Below are positions 60,751 through 64,000 of a DNA stretch of 64,000 nt, one piece after another. The stretch lies in assembly GCF_019655335.1 (NCBI RefSeq), contig NZ_BPFD01000002.1, positions 96,299 through 160,298 on the forward strand. The letters run 5' to 3'. A program made the translations under genes and the position numbers. The stretch is from Shewanella hafniensis. Lineage in GTDB: Bacteria; Pseudomonadota; Gammaproteobacteria; Enterobacterales; Shewanellaceae. Position 1 is the first letter of the stretch; every line of letters starts with the position of its first letter. A model generated the notes under the pieces. It did no database searches. It was given only the letters and a program-made list of their open reading frames with translations, and was not told the DNA's origin.

Positions 60751-63700
60751 ATGGAAAAACAGCGCCCCGACTTTATTTATCCCCAAGGCAGTATGTTGAT
60801 GCACTCGCCCTTAGTGCTAAATAAAGCCGATATGTACGGTTTTTTTCTTAAGGGGAAACAGGAAAACCTGCAACGCTCTATCGATAAAACCCTGAATCAA
60901 GTTGCCGGTAGTGCAATGTATTTTAAGGTGTTATCTCCCTACGTACTGACAACCTTCACTCAAATTGAAAAAGCCTATTCCGCTTATCCAGAAGACAGAG
61001 CCAAGGGTTGGATCCAAGAAACAGACATCATCACTTGGGTCATGGTCGGGCGCCAAGATAGTAGCGACAGCACACAAATCAGCCAAGTGTATTTTCAGCC
61101 GCTACACATTTGGGTTAACGATGCTATGGCCTTAATTAATGGCCGTGAACTCTTTGGTTATCCTAAATATTTATGTGAATACACTATGCCTGCTGTGGGT
61201 GAACCTCTGACGCGATTATCCCTTGCTACCAAAAGCTTTTTACACTTTTCGCCCGAAACCGAACTTGCCCTGCATCCATTAATTGAGGTGAATTGCGATG
61301 CAAAACCCGAGGCGCAGCTTTCCACCCTTGAAGCGATAACTCAAACCTGGCAACTCTTTAAAGAACAAACCGATTTTATTCCAGAACTCGACCAGCTTGG
61401 CGAAGAGCAGCTGTTTCATCTGTTATTTAAACCCGCTATCGATCAAGTATTTCTAAAACAGTTCCCCGACTCTTCGGGACAAAAAGCCGTTTATCAAGCC
61501 ATCGTCGCCGCGCCAGCCCAAGTGAATAAAGTGCACAGTGTTGCCCTGCTCAAAAATGATTTTGTCGCGACCATTTTTGATAATGCCAGCTTCCCGTTAC
61601 AGGACACGCTCGGGGTCGAGATTGGCGAGCAGCATGTCTTACTGCCTTACCATGTGAACTTTGATTTTGAAGTCCCACCCGGTGAAGTATTAGTCGATAA
61701 CTCCGAAATCAAAAAACAGAAAATAGCCATTCTCGGTGGCGGTGTCGCGGCAATGACCGCAGCCTGTTATCTGACCGACAAACCTGGCTGGCAGAATCAA
61801 TATGAGATAGATGTCTACCAACTCGGCTGGCGTATCGGCGGCAAAGGGGCAAGTGGCCGCAATGCTGCTATGGGACAACGCATTGAAGAACATGGCTTAC
61901 ATATTTGGTTTGGTTTCTATCAAAACGCGTTTGCCCTGATGCGTAAAGCGTATGAAGAATTGGATAGGCCAGCACATGCGCCGCTCGCGACCTTTCTTGA
62001 TGCCTTTAAACCCCATAACTTCATCGTATTACAAGAAGAGGTCGATGGCCGTTCTGTGAGTTGGCCGATCACTTTCCCGACGCTACCTGGCATCACAGGT
62101 GATGGCACCGAAACCCTCACCTTCTGGAAAGTTGTTAAAGTCGCCTTTGCGTGGATCAAAGAATGGCTCAAGGACATGGATGACTTGCTTGATGCCGATG
62201 AAAAAGCCACGGGAACACCTAAAAACTGGCTCGATAGCAGCTGGTTTGAACGCTTAAAAGATAAGTTAGAGGATTCAGTCGAAGATGCCAAAGAATCACT
62301 CGACGCGCTCGGCGATAAGCTCGAATGCCATTTCAATCAAATGATTGGCCGCGAGTGTGATGAGCATGTTCACAGTGAAAGTGACGATGGCTTGGTCGAA
62401 TCGGCCGTCGATGCCCTGCATCAACGACTCGTGAAACGTTTTAGCGGCCATTTAGATAACAATGACGAACTGCGTCACTTGTATATTGCTGCCGATCTCG
62501 GACTCACGATACTCAAGGGCATGTTTGCCGACGATGTATTTGAAAAAGGCTTTGACGCCATCAATGGTTATGATTATCGCGAATGGTTAACCAAACACGG
62601 CGCCAGCCTTAAGTACACAGTCGACAGCGCACCCGTGCGCGGTTTTTACGACTTAGTGTTTGCCTATGAGAAAGGTAACTTCGATAAACCCAATGTCGAA
62701 GCGGGCACAATTATCCGCGCAATGCTGCGTATCGCCCTCTGCTATCAAGGTGGCGTAATGTGGAAAATGCAGGCGGGAATGGGTGATGTTGTGTTTACCC
62801 CTTTCTACGAAGTGCTCAAACGCCGTGGCGTCAACTTCCACTACTTCAATCGCGTCGATAACCTCGAATGCCGTAATCAAAGTATTCAAGCGATTGAGAT
62901 CACCGAGCAAGTTGCCTTGGCGCCGACAGTCACAAGCTACGCTCCCTTGGTCGATGTGAAAGGTCTCGCTTGCTGGCCGAGTACGCCCAATTATGAGCAG
63001 CTTGAGCCTGAGCAATCGGCACTGCTTAAAGCCCATAATATCAATCTTGAACACTTCTGGAGCGATTGGGACAGCGTGTATGAAACTCACTTTGGCAAAG
63101 CCCTGCCGAAAAAGCGCTTAGTCAAAGGCGTAGATTTCGACAAAGTGATCTTCGGTCTATCCATAGGTTCTGTGCCCCATGTGGCGAGTGAAGTCATGGC
63201 ACAAAGCCCAGCCCTCACACTTTGCGTTGATAAAGTGCAAACCGTTTCGACTCAAGCCTATCAACTGTGGATGAATCAAGATCTGAATGGGATAGGCTGG
63301 CCTAATTACTCTGAAGATGGAGAGGAACCCGTATTATCGGGCTTCACCGAACCCTTCGATACTTGGGCATCGATGAACCAACTACTAGACAAAGAAGATT
63401 GGCGCGGCTTAGAACCTAAAAATGCCAGTTACTTTTGCTCGGCATTACCTGTCGAGGCCTATCCACCAAGCTCGGATGTAGATTTCCAACAACGGAAAAC
63501 CTTAGAAGCAAAAGCGGGTGCTATCCATCAACTCAATACCGAAATCCATAAACTTTGGCAAAATGTCGGTAATAGCTTCCCTTGGGAATGGTTACACGAT
63601 GAACAAGACCGTCAAGGTGTTGCCAGCTTCGATAGCCAATATTGGCGCGCAAATGTAGACCCATCCGAGCGTTATGTCTTATCGGTAAAAGACAGCTCGC

Positions 63701-63873
63701 AGTATCGCATCACGACAGATGGCACAGGGATAGATAACCTGTATATAACGGGCGATTGGATAAAGACAGGCCTTAATGCGGGCTGCGTCGAAGCGGCGAC
63801 GATGGCGGGTATGCACACCTCAAAAGCCATATCGGGTCATCCAGCCTTAATAAAAGGCGAGAAAGACTTCTAA
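60751..63873 (+). CDS. Two-domain acetoacetate decarboxylase-like/FAD oxidoreductase
   Basis: 1040 residues from ATG 60751 (AAGGA 8 bases upstream); ATG 60742 is too close to the AAGG. The N-terminal 290 residues resemble acetoacetate decarboxylase, keeping the key lysine in FGYPKYL (Lys139 from this start). The C-terminal part is an FAD oxidoreductase: AILGGGVAAMTAACYL (Rossmann fold, from about 327), GWRIGGKGASGRN, IEEHGLHIWFGFYQNAF, and near the end LYITGDWIKTGLNAGCVEAATMAG, the FAD-binding C-terminal motif seen in phytoene-desaturase/amine-oxidase-like enzymes. The mid-region has an insert with acidic coiled-coil-like sequence (LKDKLEDSVEDAKESLDALGDKLE). The reaction is unknown. No partner genes nearby. 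Confidence 0.8.
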   Translation: MEKQRPDFIYPQGSMLMHSPLVLNKADMYGFFLKGKQENLQRSIDKTLNQVAGSAMYFKVLSPYVLTTFTQIEKAYSAYPEDRAKGWIQETDIITWVMVGRQDSSDSTQISQVYFQPLHIWVNDAMALINGRELFGYPKYLCEYTMPAVGEPLTRLSLATKSFLHFSPETELALHPLIEVNCDAKPEAQLSTLEAITQTWQLFKEQTDFIPELDQLGEEQLFHLLFKPAIDQVFLKQFPDSSGQKAVYQAIVAAPAQVNKVHSVALLKNDFVATIFDNASFPLQDTLGVEIGEQHVLLPYHVNFDFEVPPGEVLVDNSEIKKQKIAILGGGVAAMTAACYLTDKPGWQNQYEIDVYQLGWRIGGKGASGRNAAMGQRIEEHGLHIWFGFYQNAFALMRKAYEELDRPAHAPLATFLDAFKPHNFIVLQEEVDGRSVSWPITFPTLPGITGDGTETLTFWKVVKVAFAWIKEWLKDMDDLLDADEKATGTPKNWLDSSWFERLKDKLEDSVEDAKESLDALGDKLECHFNQMIGRECDEHVHSESDDGLVESAVDALHQRLVKRFSGHLDNNDELRHLYIAADLGLTILKGMFADDVFEKGFDAINGYDYREWLTKHGASLKYTVDSAPVRGFYDLVFAYEKGNFDKPNVEAGTIIRAMLRIALCYQGGVMWKMQAGMGDVVFTPFYEVLKRRGVNFHYFNRVDNLECRNQSIQAIEITEQVALAPTVTSYAPLVDVKGLACWPSTPNYEQLEPEQSALLKAHNINLEHFWSDWDSVYETHFGKALPKKRLVKGVDFDKVIFGLSIGSVPHVASEVMAQSPALTLCVDKVQTVSTQAYQLWMNQDLNGIGWPNYSEDGEEPVLSGFTEPFDTWASMNQLLDKEDWRGLEPKNASYFCSALPVEAYPPSSDVDFQQRKTLEAKAGAIHQLNTEIHKLWQNVGNSFPWEWLHDEQDRQGVASFDSQYWRANVDPSERYVLSVKDSSQYRITTDGTGIDNLYITGDWIKTGLNAGCVEAATMAGMHTSKAISGHPALIKGEKDF

Positions 63874-64000
63874 GTTCCTGTTGAGCAGCTACATGCTAAA
63901 CAAAAGAGCACGACCGATACAGACAGTTGTCTAAAATATTCGAGATATTAAGTTAGGTATGTTGCTGGTTTAATCTGCTAGCCATATTTAATCTAATTAT
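63874..64000. other. Right edge, no gene seen
   Basis: 127 AT-rich bases after the FAD oxidoreductase with no convincing ORF or terminator before the end of the window. Confidence 0.6.

Noticed and set aside
1..64000. tRNA, rRNA or CRISPR loci
   Set aside because: No cloverleaf-like, rRNA-like or repeat-spacer pattern was found by eye; a tRNAscan/Infernal run would settle this.

Overview
The window is chromosomal DNA of a marine gammaproteobacterium, almost certainly a Shewanella. The strongest evidence is a complete eicosapentaenoic acid (EPA) synthase locus in the Shewanella order (pfaE divergent from pfaR-pfaA-pfaB-pfaC-pfaD). An aminosugar/chitin utilisation block with TonB receptor, NagP-like permease, ROK kinase and GH20 hexosaminidase, and many short conserved Shewanella-type hypothetical proteins, agree with this. 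I saw no tRNA, rRNA, CRISPR array, prophage or intact insertion sequence.

Layout. 1-2.7 kb: 3' end of an alkyl sulfatase gene, then a Spo0M-like protein and a lipoprotein on the minus strand. 2.9-23.5 kb: the EPA cluster. PfaE (phosphopantetheinyl transferase) reads leftward from a leader made of 30-bp repeats. PfaR, which looks like a domesticated, shortened IS481-type transposase, reads rightward and overlaps pfaA by ATGA. pfaA/pfaB and pfaB/pfaC overlap by GTGA, and pfaD follows after 88 bp. Together they make a polyketide-type fatty acid synthase: PfaA (KS-AT-5xACP-KR-DH-like), PfaB (AT), PfaC (KS-chain length factor-2xFabA-like DH), PfaD (FMN enoyl reductase), activated by PfaE.

23.5-31.4 kb: stress and envelope genes. 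These are a DUF1328 membrane peptide, a small lipoprotein, a fusion of dual-specificity phosphatase and lipid kinase, a membrane protein whose start lies in a heptanucleotide repeat, a secreted MRJP/Yellow-like protein, a sigma-54 activator with an altered receiver domain, and a two-BON-domain periplasmic protein preceded by a well-spaced -24/-12 promoter. 31.5-33 kb: DUF3224 and an anchored hypothetical protein. 33.1-45.2 kb: an aminosugar/chito-oligosaccharide block (NodB-type deacetylase with chitin-binding tail, TonB receptor, tryptophan-halogenase-like flavoprotein, AraC regulator, NagP-like MFS, ROK kinase, GH20 hexosaminidase). A degraded second copy of the kinase 3' end lies between the last two.

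45.2-64 kb: mixed single genes: a zinc-ribbon peptide, FAH hydrolase, chemotaxis receptor, AstE-like deacylase, a divergent MarR/MFS pair with two matching operators, YjdM, a second TonB receptor with a Fur-like site, DUF2461, a TetR regulator divergent from two glutathione S-transferases, an RsmB-type rRNA methyltransferase, and a two-domain acetoacetate-decarboxylase-like/FAD oxidoreductase.

The most unusual signals are the pfaE leader repeats (each a copy of the pfaE start region holding a complete 9-codon micro-ORF), the transposase-like origin of PfaR, recurrent short in-frame tandem duplications throughout the pfa genes, the heptamer repeat at a start codon, the sigma-54/BON pair, and the two unusual fusions. 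All family names come from reading motifs by eye; no database search was possible.
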